From Pararhodobacter sp. CCB-MM2 (lineage in GTDB: Bacteria > Pseudomonadota > Alphaproteobacteria > Rhodobacterales > Rhodobacteraceae), in the NCBI RefSeq assembly GCF_001691415.1, contig NZ_LRRR01000002.1, positions 372,001-436,000 on the forward strand: a DNA stretch of 64,000 bases. Reading direction: 5' to 3'. This document shows positions 17,859 to 27,137 of the stretch, in pieces. The translations under genes were made by a program, and so were the position numbers. The notes beneath the pieces are model-generated. The model was not told the origin of the DNA. It did no database searches and saw nothing but the letters and a program-made list of their open reading frames with translations. Positions within the stretch are counted from its first letter, which is position 1, and each line of letters begins with the position of its first letter.

Positions 17859-18823
17859 GCCGCCCCCTCCCCCTTCTGGCCCTGAGCCTCGCCCTGCCCG
17901 TAGTCGCACTTCTGGCGCTGGCGCAGGGCGATTACCCGGTCTCGCTGCCCGAGCTTCTCGGCGCGCTCGCCGGGCGATCCGAAGGGCCGGTGCACCTCGT
18001 GGTCATCGACTGGCGCCTGCCGCGCGTGGGTCTTGCCCTGACAGCCGGCGCCGCGCTGGGGCTGGCGGGCGCCTTGTTCCAGTCGATCACCCGAAACCCC
18101 TTGGGCAGTCCCGATGTCATCGGCCTGAACGCGGGCGCCTATACCGGGGCGCTGCTGGCGCTGATCCTCGGCGGGGGGCAGGTGCTGAGCGGCGCGCTGC
18201 TGGGCGGCTTGGTCACGGCGCTGGCCGTCTACCTGCTGGCATGGCGCGGCGGTCTGCACGGGACGCGGCTGGTGCTGGTCGGCATCGGGGTCAGCGCCAT
18301 GGCGACGGCGGCGAACACCTGGCTGCTGATGACCGCGCGGTTGGAGGTGGCGATGGGCGCGGCGACATGGGGCGCGGGCAGCCTCAACGGCGCGACGCTG
18401 GCGCAGTTGGGACCGATGGCACTGGCGCTGCCCGTGCTGGCGCTTGGCGTGACCCTACTGGCCCGTCCATTGCGGCAGTTGGAGCTCGGCGATGACCTGT
18501 CCCGCGCGCAGGGCGTGCCGGTGGCCTTGGTGCGTCTTTGCGGGCTGGGGCTTGGCGTGGTGCTGACCGCGCTGGCCACTGCAACGGCCGGGCCGATCGC
18601 CTTCGTCGCCCTTGCCGCACCGCAGATCGGCCGTCGGCTGACCGGCGCGTCGGGCGCGGCCTTCCTGCCCGCCGCGCTGACCGGGGCGCTGCTGCTGGCG
18701 CTGGCGGATCTCGTGGCCGCGCAGGGGCTGCCCGGCGCGCGGCAGATCCCCGTGGGGGTCGTCACCTTGGTGTTGGGCGGGGTCTACCTGCTGGCCCTTC
18801 TCAGACTGGAGGCCCGGAAATGA
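17855..18823 (+). CDS. Ferric-siderophore ABC transporter permease (FecCD family, second subunit)
   Basis: A 322-aa partner of the preceding permease, forming a heterodimeric channel. It has the same signature elements: RLPRVGLALTAGAALGLAGALFQSITRNPLGSPDVIGLNAGA and GPIAFVALAAPQIGRRLTG. Start ATG overlaps the stop of the first permease (ATGA) and its stop overlaps the ATPase start in the same way. Confidence 0.93.
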   Translation: MSRPLPLLALSLALPVVALLALAQGDYPVSLPELLGALAGRSEGPVHLVVIDWRLPRVGLALTAGAALGLAGALFQSITRNPLGSPDVIGLNAGAYTGALLALILGGGQVLSGALLGGLVTALAVYLLAWRGGLHGTRLVLVGIGVSAMATAANTWLLMTARLEVAMGAATWGAGSLNGATLAQLGPMALALPVLALGVTLLARPLRQLELGDDLSRAQGVPVALVRLCGLGLGVVLTALATATAGPIAFVALAAPQIGRRLTGASGAAFLPAALTGALLLALADLVAAQGLPGARQIPVGVVTLVLGGVYLLALLRLEARK

Positions 18824-19599
18824 CCGACACCCCGCTGATCGCCGAGGGCCTTGTGCTGGGCTATGATGGCAAGACGGTCCTGCACGACCTGTCCCTGCGC
18901 CTGCCGGGCGGGCAGTTCACCGCCATCGTCGGGCCCAATGCCTGCGGGAAATCCACCCTGCTGCGCGCGCTGGCGCGGCTGCTGACGCCGCACCGGGGCC
19001 GCGTCCTGCTCCACGGTCAACCGCTGGAGCGGATCGCGCCGCGACAGATGGCTCGGCAGGTGGCGCTGCTGCCGCAAAACCCGATCGCACCCGATGGGAT
19101 CACCGTGCGTGACCTCGTGGCGCGCGGCCGCTATCCGCATCAGACGCTGCTGCGCCCGGCCTCGGCCGGGGATGCGACGGCGGTCGAACAGGCTATGGCG
19201 CGGCTGCAGATCACCGATCTGGCGACACGGCGGATGGCGGACCTCTCGGGCGGGCAACGCCAGCGGGTGTGGATCGCCATGGTCCTCGCGCAGGACACGC
19301 AGGTGATCCTGCTGGACGAGCCGACCACATGGCTGGACATCGCCCATCAGGTGGAGCTGATGACCCTGCTGGCGCAGCTTGCGCGGGAGGGGCGGACCAT
19401 CGTGGCTGTCCTGCACGAGCTGAACCACGCCTTCCGCTATGCCGACCACCTCGTGGCGCTGCGCGACGGGCGCCTGATGGCCGAGGGCGCGCCGAGCCAG
19501 ACCGTGACCCCCGCCCTGATCGAGGCGGTGTTTGACCTGCCCTGCGTGATCACCCCTGATCCGCTGACCGGCGCACCGATGGTGGTCCCGCATGCGTAG
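18820..19599 (+). CDS. Ferric-siderophore ABC transporter ATP-binding protein (FecE/FhuC family)
   Basis: A 259-aa ATPase. Walker A is GPNACGKST (Cys at the sixth position, common in FhuC/FecE proteins), signature LSGGQRQRVWIAMVLAQDT, Walker B ILLDEPTTWLDIAHQVE, and the H-loop is in LHELNHAFRYAD. These WIAM and DIAHQVE stretches are specific for the siderophore/B12 class. It overlaps the next gene by 8 nt. Confidence 0.94.
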   Translation: MTDTPLIAEGLVLGYDGKTVLHDLSLRLPGGQFTAIVGPNACGKSTLLRALARLLTPHRGRVLLHGQPLERIAPRQMARQVALLPQNPIAPDGITVRDLVARGRYPHQTLLRPASAGDATAVEQAMARLQITDLATRRMADLSGGQRQRVWIAMVLAQDTQVILLDEPTTWLDIAHQVELMTLLAQLAREGRTIVAVLHELNHAFRYADHLVALRDGRLMAEGAPSQTVTPALIEAVFDLPCVITPDPLTGAPMVVPHA

Positions 19600-20545
19600 C
19601 CTGTTGCTCGCCCTGATGACCTTTCTCGCCTCGCCCGCGCTGGCGGACTTCCCGCTGCGCCTTCCCCACGGCTTGGGGACCTTGGCGCTGGAGGCCCCGC
19701 CCGAGAGGGTGTTGCCGCTGGGCTGGATCACCCCCGACGTGCTGGTCGCGCTGGGAATGCAGCCCGTCGCCCTGCCCCGTCAGAGCTGGGGCGGCGATGC
19801 CAACGGGTTGATGCCTTGGATGACCGAGGCGCTGGACGCCCGAGGCTGGCCCGTGCCGCCCTTGGTCGACGATGGCTACCTGTCCTTCGAGGCGCTGCTC
19901 ACCCATCACCCCGATGCGATCCTCGCGCCGATGAGCGGGATCACCCCGCGAGACTATGCCCGGTTAAGCCAGATCGCCCCGACGCTGGGCTGGACCGGCG
20001 CGCCCTGGACCGGCAGCTGGCAAGGCGTGACGCGGCAGCTGGGCGACGTGCTGGGCCGGCCCGCGCAGGCCGAGGCGCTGATCGCCCGAACCGAGGAACG
20101 CCTCGCCGCCGCCGCCCGGCCAGACTTCGCCGGGCTGACTTTCCTCATCGGCTCGGGCAATCCCTCGGCCGGGACGATCAGCCTGCACCGGGGCGACGAC
20201 CCAAGGGTGCAACTGCTGGAGGCGTTGGGCCTGACGTTGGCCCCGGATCTGGCCGAGGCACCCGGCGCGGGGTTTCAGGTCACGCTGGGGTTCGAGGCCC
20301 TATCACGACTGGACGCCGACCTGCTGATCCTGTGGCAATCGGGGCCCGAGGAACTGGCCGACCTCTCCGCCCATCCGGTCTTTGCCGCCTTCGGCCCGGT
20401 CGCGCGTGGCTGCGTCTTGCCGTTGCTGGACCGGGGGTCCGTCATGGCCACCTCGGCCCCCTCGCCCCTGTCGATCCCTTGGGCGCTGGACCGGCTTGTC
20501 CCCGCGCTGACCAATCTGCTGGCCGCCCATCCGGCCTGCCGCTGA
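19592..20545 (+). CDS. Ferric-siderophore periplasmic binding protein (FecB/FhuD-like)
   Basis: A 317-aa class III binding protein. The signal peptide MRSLLLALMTFLASPALA is cleaved without a lipobox, so the protein is soluble. The region RVLPLGWITPDVLVALG followed by YLSFEALLTHHPDAILAP matches the FecB/FhuD fold (two lobes linked by a long helix). Last gene of the iron operon; it converges on the Lrp gene with a 2-nt gap. Ligand is unknown; the set resembles importers for hydroxamate or carboxylate siderophores. Confidence 0.88.
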   Translation: MRSLLLALMTFLASPALADFPLRLPHGLGTLALEAPPERVLPLGWITPDVLVALGMQPVALPRQSWGGDANGLMPWMTEALDARGWPVPPLVDDGYLSFEALLTHHPDAILAPMSGITPRDYARLSQIAPTLGWTGAPWTGSWQGVTRQLGDVLGRPAQAEALIARTEERLAAAARPDFAGLTFLIGSGNPSAGTISLHRGDDPRVQLLEALGLTLAPDLAEAPGAGFQVTLGFEALSRLDADLLILWQSGPEELADLSAHPVFAAFGPVARGCVLPLLDRGSVMATSAPSPLSIPWALDRLVPALTNLLAAHPACR

Positions 20546-20547
20546 GA

Positions 20548-21009
20548 TCAAAGGTTCAGCGCCATCCCGGTCTTGACCGCGTCCATGGCGACGTAGGTGC
20601 GGAACTTGCGCACATTGCCGCCGGCGAAGAAGCAACGGCGGGTGAAATCCTCGTAGCTCGCCATGCTGTCGGTGACGACGACCAGCGTGAAATCCGCCTC
20701 GCCAATGACGTAGAAGCATTGCTGCACCTCGGGCGCCTCGCGGAACAGGCTTTTCATGCGGTCGATGTCTTCGGGCGTCTCGCTGACCAGCTCCACCTGC
20801 ACGAAGATCGTCAGCGGCAGCCCGACCTTGGCCGGATCCAGCCGCGCGACATTGGCGGCAATCACACCCTCGGCCTCCATCCGCCGGCTGCGCCGCTGGA
20901 CCGAGGGCGCGGAAAGGTTCACCGCCTCGCCGATCAACCTATGCGGGGTGCTGTTGTCCTGCTGCAGGATGCGTAGGATGGCGAGATCGAAGGAATCGAG
21001 CGGGGTCAT
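20548..21009 (-). CDS. Lrp/AsnC-family transcriptional regulator
   Basis: A 153-aa regulator. The N-terminal winged HTH (DSFDLAILRILQQDNSTPHRLIGEAVNLSAPSVQRRSRRMEAEGVI) is followed by the RAM/AsnC ligand-binding domain (GEADFTLVVVTDSMASYEDFTRR). Such proteins sense amino acids and usually control a neighbouring amino-acid gene. It is divergent, with an 87-nt gap, from the diaminopropionate ammonia-lyase gene, its most likely target. Confidence 0.93.
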   Translation of the reverse strand: MTPLDSFDLAILRILQQDNSTPHRLIGEAVNLSAPSVQRRSRRMEAEGVIAANVARLDPAKVGLPLTIFVQVELVSETPEDIDRMKSLFREAPEVQQCFYVIGEADFTLVVVTDSMASYEDFTRRCFFAGGNVRKFRTYVAMDAVKTGMALNL

Positions 21010-21096
21010 GTGCAAGAAACTTGCACGAACCGAGGGTAAATGCAGCGCCTTTTTCGCGGCTGTTGGCCTATTCTTGCGGCAAGACAGGAGATGCCG

Positions 21097-22290
21097 ATGT
21101 ATTTGCCGAACCCCCTCCCCCTCCACCGCGAGCCGCTGACACCGGAGGATGCCACCCTCCTCGGGACAGAGGCCGCGGCCGAGGTCAGCCGTTTCCTCGC
21201 CCTGCGCGATGGAGGCGCGACGCCGCTGCACGCCCTGCCCGCCTTGGCCCGTGAACTGGGCCTCGGGATGCTGCATCTGAAGGACGAAGGCCAGCGTCTG
21301 GGGCTGGGTAGTTTCAAGGCGCTCGGCGGGGCCTATGCGGTGATGCGGCTGGTGCAGGAGGCCGCCGAGGCCGAACTCGGCCGCCCGGTCGCGCCCGACG
21401 AACTGCTCTCGCCCGAGATAAGCGCCATTGCACAGGGGCTGACCTTCGCCTGCGCCACGGACGGCAACCACGGCCGGTCTGTTGCACAGGGCGCACAACT
21501 GGTCGGCGCTTCGTCGGTGATTTTCGTGCATTCCGGCGTCAGCCAAGGCCGGATCGACGCCATCGCGAGTTTCGGCGCCCGGATCATCCGGGTCGAGGGC
21601 AACTACGACGAGTCCGTTGCCGAAGCCGCCCGCGTCGCCGAGGCCGAGGGATGGACCGTGTTGTCAGATACCTCCTGGCCCGGCTATGAGCGCATTCCGG
21701 GGCTAGTGATGCAGGGCTACACCGCCCTCGTGACTGAGGCACTGGCGCAACTGCCCGAGCCGCCCACGCATGTCTTCCTGCAAGCCGGCGTCGGCGGTTT
21801 CGCGGCGGCGGTGGCGGGGCATCTGGCCGTCCGTCTGGGCGAGGCCCGGCCGCATGTCACCGTGGTCGAACCCGAACGCGCCGCCTGCCTGTTGGCCAGC
21901 GCGCAGGCCGGTCGCGCGGTCAAGGTGGCCGAAGGTGCGGCGACGGTGATGGCGATGCTTGAATGCTACGAGCCCTCGCTCAGCGCGTTTCGGATTCTCG
22001 AACGCGTGGCCGATGGCTTCATGGACCTGCCCGAGGACGCGGCCCCCGCCGTCATGCGTCGCCTCGCGCGGCCCCTGCCCGGCGACCCCGCCGTGGTGGC
22101 GGGCGAAAGCGGTGGAGTCGGGCTGGCCGGGGTCATCGCGGTGCTGCAGGACCCCGCGCTTGCCGCGCGCATTGGCCTCGGGGCAAAGGCGCGGGTGCTG
22201 GTCATCAATACCGAGGGCGCAACCGACCCCGCCGTCTATGAACGCCTGACCGGCCTCGCGCCGAAGGCCGTGCGGGAGGGCGCGGCATGA
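21097..22290 (+). CDS. dpaL: Diaminopropionate ammonia-lyase
   Basis: A 397-aa fold-type II PLP enzyme that converts 2,3-diaminopropionate to pyruvate and ammonia. The PLP Lys lies in GLGSFKALGGAYAVMR (near residue 72). DGNHGRSVAQGA and the GVGGFAAAVAGH phosphate cup match DpaL/YgeX rather than threonine dehydratase. The start at 21097 lies 6 nt after AGGAG; an in-frame ATG at 21091 abuts the ribosome site and is less likely. It overlaps the M20 gene by four bases and is divergent from an Lrp regulator, so diaminopropionate or a related amino acid probably induces it. Confidence 0.9.
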   Translation: MYLPNPLPLHREPLTPEDATLLGTEAAAEVSRFLALRDGGATPLHALPALARELGLGMLHLKDEGQRLGLGSFKALGGAYAVMRLVQEAAEAELGRPVAPDELLSPEISAIAQGLTFACATDGNHGRSVAQGAQLVGASSVIFVHSGVSQGRIDAIASFGARIIRVEGNYDESVAEAARVAEAEGWTVLSDTSWPGYERIPGLVMQGYTALVTEALAQLPEPPTHVFLQAGVGGFAAAVAGHLAVRLGEARPHVTVVEPERAACLLASAQAGRAVKVAEGAATVMAMLECYEPSLSAFRILERVADGFMDLPEDAAPAVMRRLARPLPGDPAVVAGESGGVGLAGVIAVLQDPALAARIGLGAKARVLVINTEGATDPAVYERLTGLAPKAVREGAA

Positions 22291-23426
22291 GCGACCTGCA
22301 AACCCTGATGACCCATTGGCGCCGCGACCTGCATCGCCATCCCGAATTCGGCTTCGAAGAACAGCGTACCGCCCGCTTCGTCGCGGAGACGCTGCGCCGG
22401 TTCGGGCTTGAGGTCACCGAGGGGATCGGCGGCACCGGCGTGGTCGGCACGCTCCGGCGCGGCGGCTCGAACCGGGCGATCGGCTTGCGCGCCGACATGG
22501 ACGCCCTGCGCATCCCCGAGGTGCCGGGGCGCGACTGGGCCTCGACCAATCCCGGCGCGATGCATGCCTGCGGGCATGACGGGCATGTCGCGATGCTGCT
22601 TGGTGCGGCGAAGACACTGGCCGAGGACGGAGGGTTCGACGGGACGATCCACCTGATCTTCCAGCCGGCCGAGGAATGGGGCCAAGGCGCGTTGGCGATG
22701 ATCCGCGACGGGCTCTTCGACCGCTTCCCGATGGACGAGATCTACGGCCTTCACAACGCGCCCGGCCTGCCCGTCGGCCATCTGGAAACCCGCGCCGGCG
22801 CCCTCATGTCGGCCGAGGACATCTTCGAGATCACGCTCACCGGCCTTGGCGGTCATGCCGCCCGGCCCCATGCCACGCGCGAGGTGATGACTCCCGCCTG
22901 CGCGCTGGTGCTGGACCTGCAGAGCATCGTCGCGCGGAAACTCGATCCCGCGGATGTGGCGGTGGTTTCGGTGACGGAACTGCTGACCGACGGCACCCGC
23001 AACGCCCTGCCCGGAACGGCCCGAGTCCTCGGCGATGCGCGCAGCTTCCGCCCCGAGGTTTCGGCCCGGATCGAAGCCGAGATGCGCCGGATCGCGGCCG
23101 GTCTGGCCCAACAGCACGACCTACAGGCCGAGGTCCGCTATGCCCGCGAATTCGTGCCGCTGGTGAATGACGCAGCCCTGAGCGAGGCGGTGCTCGAGGC
23201 CGCCGCGCCCGTCTCGCAGGGTGTCCACACCATGCCCGCGCCGATGACCGCGTCCGAGGATTTCGCGCAGCTCCTCGCCCATGTGCCCGGCTGCTTCGCC
23301 TTCATCGGCAACGGCGAGGGCTCCGCTCCGCTTCACAACCCCGCCTACGATTTCAACGACGCGGCGCTGATGCATGGCACGCAGGTCCATGTCGCCATCG
23401 CCCGGGCTCGGCTGCCTTTGGCCTAG
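22287..23426 (+). CDS. M20-family amidohydrolase (hippurate/N-acyl-amino-acid hydrolase type)
   Basis: A 379-aa metallo-amidohydrolase. Metal-binding and catalytic motifs are visible: GLRADMDALRI, AMHACGHDGHVAMLLGAAK, IFQPAEEWGQGALAMI (catalytic Glu pair) and HNAPGLPVG, with the dimerisation domain in the middle. Enzymes of this group split N-acyl amino acids. Translational coupling to dpaL parallels the pair YgeX-YgeY of E. coli, in which an M20 protein also follows DpaL; it may release diaminopropionate from an amide. It converges on the IorB gene with a 3-nt gap. Confidence 0.9.
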   Translation: MSDLQTLMTHWRRDLHRHPEFGFEEQRTARFVAETLRRFGLEVTEGIGGTGVVGTLRRGGSNRAIGLRADMDALRIPEVPGRDWASTNPGAMHACGHDGHVAMLLGAAKTLAEDGGFDGTIHLIFQPAEEWGQGALAMIRDGLFDRFPMDEIYGLHNAPGLPVGHLETRAGALMSAEDIFEITLTGLGGHAARPHATREVMTPACALVLDLQSIVARKLDPADVAVVSVTELLTDGTRNALPGTARVLGDARSFRPEVSARIEAEMRRIAAGLAQQHDLQAEVRYAREFVPLVNDAALSEAVLEAAAPVSQGVHTMPAPMTASEDFAQLLAHVPGCFAFIGNGEGSAPLHNPAYDFNDAALMHGTQVHVAIARARLPLA

Positions 23427-23429
23427 GCG

Positions 23430-24968
23430 TCAGGCAAAGCTGCGGATCGTCGCCAGGGTGCCGCGCAGCGCCTCGCCTTCAGCATCGCCAAGGGCCGCCG
23501 TGATCAGACGGCGCGCCCAGTCGGCGGCATCCGCCCGGCCCTCGACCAGCGCCATGCCTTTGAGCACGAGGTCGAACTTGCCAAGCCCCCGACTGTGGGT
23601 GTCGGAATAGCCTTTGATCAGCCGGCGCGCGATCAGCGTCTGCACCGCGAGGTCGTAATCCTGCGCGAGCCGCCCGTCCGCCAAGGCGAGCCACGCCTCG
23701 CGGTGCTGAGTCTCGGTCTCGTCGCGCCACAGGCGCCGCCGCCAAGGCCGCATCCCGGCCAGCGCGTGCAGCATGAGAAACGCGGGCAGTCGGTCGCTGC
23801 GATAGCGTCGACCCTTGTTCACCGCCCGGTCGAGCCAGTGCGACAGACGCGGCGAGGTCTCGACCCGTCGGCCAAGGCCGCGCGGCATCAACCCGCAGAT
23901 CTCGGCCCCGCGCGGATGCATGTATTCGGTGACCGCCAGCACATCGCCGGGACTGGCCTGCGCCTGCGCGCCGACGCGACCAAAGCGGGCCGCGCGGGTT
24001 TTCAGATCGGCGACGCGGATGATGTCGTCATAGCACAAAGCATTGGCGAGATGCTTGGCCAGCGCGGTGGCATAGGCCCAGTCGCGGGCCGCGCTGTCCT
24101 TGGCGACCGCCGCCTCGACCCGGTCGAGATAGGCGGCACCATAGGCCAGATCCTGATAATCGACGACCTTCTCTAGCCCCGGCCCGGCGAGAGCGCGCAC
24201 CGGCTCGGGCAAGGCCGCCAGCCGCGCGGTGAGGGCCTGATAGCGGCGCTGCAGGGCCTCGGGGCCGCGGATCGCCGGGCGCGGCGGTTCTGCGGTCGCG
24301 GCATGCGGCGGCTCGCCTTTCTGCGCGCCGTCATAGGCGCGGGCGAAGGCCATGAGGCTGGCCTGCACGCCGCGACCGGAGCCACGGACCACCGCCTCGA
24401 ACGCCTCGCGCGGGAAGGGTAGCACACCCGATCCGGCCAGCGCGCCCAGAAGGCATGCGGTGATATGGCTGCCCGTCTCCTGCGCCATGCGCTGCAGATC
24501 GAGGGCGACGCAGCGGTTGGCCGCGGCCTCCAGAGCGTCCATCACCGGCGCGCCTTCCAAGCGGCCATCACCCGGCACCAGCTTTTCCGAAATCGCCAGC
24601 ACGCGGTGGGTCGAGGCGATCAGCGTCGTGCGCAGGGGCGTGACGAAGCCGCGGGTCACGGCGCGGCCGGCCTCCATCAGCTCGGCGGCGATGACGATGT
24701 CCAGATCGCCCGGCGCCGGCATCAGCGCGAAGACCGGCGCGCCGCCGCGATCGGGCGCCATCTCGATGTAGTAGACCGTGGCCCCGGTGCGCTGCGCCAC
24801 GCCGGGCACCGAAGTGCTCTGCGCGCGGTAGCCGTTGGCCTCGGCCAGTTCGACGATCCAGTCGGTGAGCTGACCACCCCCCTGCCCTCCCACCGCGAGG
24901 ATGGCGAGGGTGATGAGCCCGTCGGCATCGGGCTGGAAATTGGTCAGGGACAGGGGATGTTCGGTCAT
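23430..24968 (-). CDS. iorB: Indolepyruvate ferredoxin oxidoreductase, beta subunit (long form)
   Basis: A 512-aa protein. Residues 1-200 are the pyruvate ferredoxin oxidoreductase gamma-type domain (LAILAVGGQGGGQLTDWIVELAEANGY). The remaining 300 residues are the all-helical extension (DUF6537-like) found in the long aerobic IorB of proteobacteria. Together with IorA it oxidatively decarboxylates an aryl pyruvate to aryl acetyl-CoA with electrons passed to ferredoxin. It is 10 nt downstream of iorA. Confidence 0.88.
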   Translation of the reverse strand: MTEHPLSLTNFQPDADGLITLAILAVGGQGGGQLTDWIVELAEANGYRAQSTSVPGVAQRTGATVYYIEMAPDRGGAPVFALMPAPGDLDIVIAAELMEAGRAVTRGFVTPLRTTLIASTHRVLAISEKLVPGDGRLEGAPVMDALEAAANRCVALDLQRMAQETGSHITACLLGALAGSGVLPFPREAFEAVVRGSGRGVQASLMAFARAYDGAQKGEPPHAATAEPPRPAIRGPEALQRRYQALTARLAALPEPVRALAGPGLEKVVDYQDLAYGAAYLDRVEAAVAKDSAARDWAYATALAKHLANALCYDDIIRVADLKTRAARFGRVGAQAQASPGDVLAVTEYMHPRGAEICGLMPRGLGRRVETSPRLSHWLDRAVNKGRRYRSDRLPAFLMLHALAGMRPWRRRLWRDETETQHREAWLALADGRLAQDYDLAVQTLIARRLIKGYSDTHSRGLGKFDLVLKGMALVEGRADAADWARRLITAALGDAEGEALRGTLATIRSFA

Positions 24969-24978
24969 CGGACGGCTT

Positions 24979-27120
24979 TCAGCTCAGGATCAGGCGGCGG
25001 GCGGCGCGGCGGCGTTGCAGCGCGGCGATCAGGCGGGCGGAGTGGCGGGCGATCCAGGCCTCGGCCCGGCCCGGATTGTGCACGAGGTCGACCTGATAGA
25101 AGGACGGGCACAGCACCGCCGCATCCGCGACCTCGCCGCAATTGCCGCAACCGACGCAGCTTTCGTCGATCGAGGCGACCGGATCATCGCGCAGGGGATC
25201 ATCGAGCGCCTTCATCGTCAGCGACGGACAGCCCGAAAGCCGCATGCAGGCGTGATCGCCGGTGCAGACATCCTCATCAACGCCGAATTTCGGCACCACG
25301 GTGCGTTTGCCCTCCTTGATCGCGGCATTGCGCTGCGGGCGTTCCCGCCGCTGGCGGTTCAGCATGCATTCGGACGAGGCGATGATCACCTTGGGCCCGG
25401 TCTCGGGCGTGGTCAGGGCCTCGGTCAGCGTGTCGCGCACCTTGGTCACGTCATAGGTCCGGTCGATCTCGCGCACCCATTTGACGCCGACGCCGCGCAC
25501 CGCGCCGGCGATGGAATTGTCGGTGATCTTCGAGCGGTTCTCGGCCCGCGAGGACAGGATGTCCTGCCCGCCGGTGGCCGCGGTGTAGTAATTGTCGACG
25601 ATGACGATCACGCCGTCCGAATTGTTGTAGACGGCGTTGCCGATCGAGCTGGCGAGGCCGTTGTGCCAGAAGCCGCCGTCGCCGATGACCGAGATCGGCC
25701 GCCGCTCGCCGCCGCCATCAAAGGCCCCGTTCGACGCAGGCCCAAGGCCGAAGCCCATCGTCGTGCCCCCCAGATCGAAGGGCGGCAGGATCGAGAACAG
25801 GTGGCAACCGATATCGCAGGCGATCTGATGCGGGCCGATCTGCTGATCGACGATCTTCATCGCTGCGAAGATCGGCCGTTCGGGACAGCCGGTGCAGAAG
25901 CTCGGCGTGCGCAGCGGCACATGCGGCGTGAGGTCGGGCAGCGGCGGGCGGGCCGTGTCGTTGGGCGCGCGGTGGCGCGGATCGGCGGCAGCGATGCCGT
26001 GTTCGGACAGGAAGCCGGTCAGCCCCTCCAGCATCACCGAGGGCTGGTATTCGCCCGCCATCGGCAGATGCCCCTTGCCCTGCACCCGCGTCGGCAGCCC
26101 GGCGCGATGGACCATATGGGCGAGCGATTGCTCGATGTAATTGGGTTGGCCCTCCTCGATCACCAGCACGGCATCCTTGCCGGCGCAGAAGGACAGGAAC
26201 TCGGCCTCGGCCAGCGGATAGGTCACGTTCAGCACATAGAGCGGGATGCGGCTGTTGCCCTGCAGATCGGCCAACCCCAGCCGGCGCAGCGCGCGCAGCA
26301 CGGTGTTGTACATGCCGCCTTGCAGGACAAGGCCGACCTTGCCCTCGGCGGGGCCCATGATTTCGTTCAGACCATTCGCCTCGATGAACTCGACGGCGCG
26401 GGGCCAGCGTTTCGAGACCTTCTCCTGCTCGTGCCGGAAGGCGAAGGGCGGCATCGCCAGCCGCTCGGTCGAGCGGCGCGGGGCCTTCAGCGCCTCGGCC
26501 ACCGACAACGGCGGACGCTGGTTGTCGCGGGCTTCGAAGGCGCCGTGAACATGGCAGGCGCGGATGCGCAGCTGCAGGATCACCGGGGTCTCGGTCGCCT
26601 CGGACAGCGCGAAGCCGTCGCGCACGGCCTTGGTCATCGACGGCAAGTTCGGCCGCGGGTCCAGAAGCCAGACCTGCGACTTCATCGCGAAGGCGTGGCT
26701 GCGCTCCTGCATGATGGCCGAGCCTTCGCCGTAATCCTCGCCGACGATCATCATCGCGCCCCCGGTCACCCCGCCCGAAGCGAGGTTGGCCAGCGCGTCC
26801 GAGGCGACGTTGACGCCGACCGGCCCTTTGAAGGCCACCGCTCCGCGGATCGGGTAATGCACCGAAGCCGCCAGCATCGCCGTCGCCGCGGCCTCGGAGG
26901 CATTGGCCTCGAACCGGACGCCCAATTCGCCGAGGATGTCCTGCGCATCGGCCAGCACATCCATCAGATGGCTGATCGGCGCGCCCTGATAGCCCCCGAC
27001 GTAACCCACGCCGCATTCCAGCAGCGCCTTGGTGATGCCGAGGATCCCCTCGCCGCGGAACTCCTGTCCGGCGCCGATCCTGAGCTGTTCGACTTCCTTG
27101 GCAAATGATCGTTCGGCCAT
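24979..27120 (-). CDS. iorA: Indolepyruvate ferredoxin oxidoreductase, alpha subunit
   Basis: A 713-aa TPP-dependent 2-oxoacid oxidoreductase subunit. Order: pyrimidine-binding domain (YVGGYQGAPISHLMD, EANASEAAATAMLA), TPP-binding domain (CTGCPERPIFAAMK, IGDGGFWHNGLASS, VDNYYTAATGGQD) and a C-terminal ferredoxin-like domain with CTGDHACMRLSGCP and CVGCGNCGEVADAAVLCP, which bind two Fe-S clusters. GAAAGGAG precedes the ATG. It is transcribed with the TRAP transporter genes upstream, so an imported aromatic or branched 2-oxoacid or its amino acid is a likely source of substrate; indolepyruvate itself is only the family name. Confidence 0.93.
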   Translation of the reverse strand: MAERSFAKEVEQLRIGAGQEFRGEGILGITKALLECGVGYVGGYQGAPISHLMDVLADAQDILGELGVRFEANASEAAATAMLAASVHYPIRGAVAFKGPVGVNVASDALANLASGGVTGGAMMIVGEDYGEGSAIMQERSHAFAMKSQVWLLDPRPNLPSMTKAVRDGFALSEATETPVILQLRIRACHVHGAFEARDNQRPPLSVAEALKAPRRSTERLAMPPFAFRHEQEKVSKRWPRAVEFIEANGLNEIMGPAEGKVGLVLQGGMYNTVLRALRRLGLADLQGNSRIPLYVLNVTYPLAEAEFLSFCAGKDAVLVIEEGQPNYIEQSLAHMVHRAGLPTRVQGKGHLPMAGEYQPSVMLEGLTGFLSEHGIAAADPRHRAPNDTARPPLPDLTPHVPLRTPSFCTGCPERPIFAAMKIVDQQIGPHQIACDIGCHLFSILPPFDLGGTTMGFGLGPASNGAFDGGGERRPISVIGDGGFWHNGLASSIGNAVYNNSDGVIVIVDNYYTAATGGQDILSSRAENRSKITDNSIAGAVRGVGVKWVREIDRTYDVTKVRDTLTEALTTPETGPKVIIASSECMLNRQRRERPQRNAAIKEGKRTVVPKFGVDEDVCTGDHACMRLSGCPSLTMKALDDPLRDDPVASIDESCVGCGNCGEVADAAVLCPSFYQVDLVHNPGRAEAWIARHSARLIAALQRRRAARRLILS

Positions 27121-27137
27121 GGCGGGCTCCTTTCAGA

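Noticed and set aside
24901-27108. A 735-codon open frame on the plus strand
   Set aside because: It mirrors iorA, which has full TPP and Fe-S motifs; no family resemblance in the plus-strand frame.
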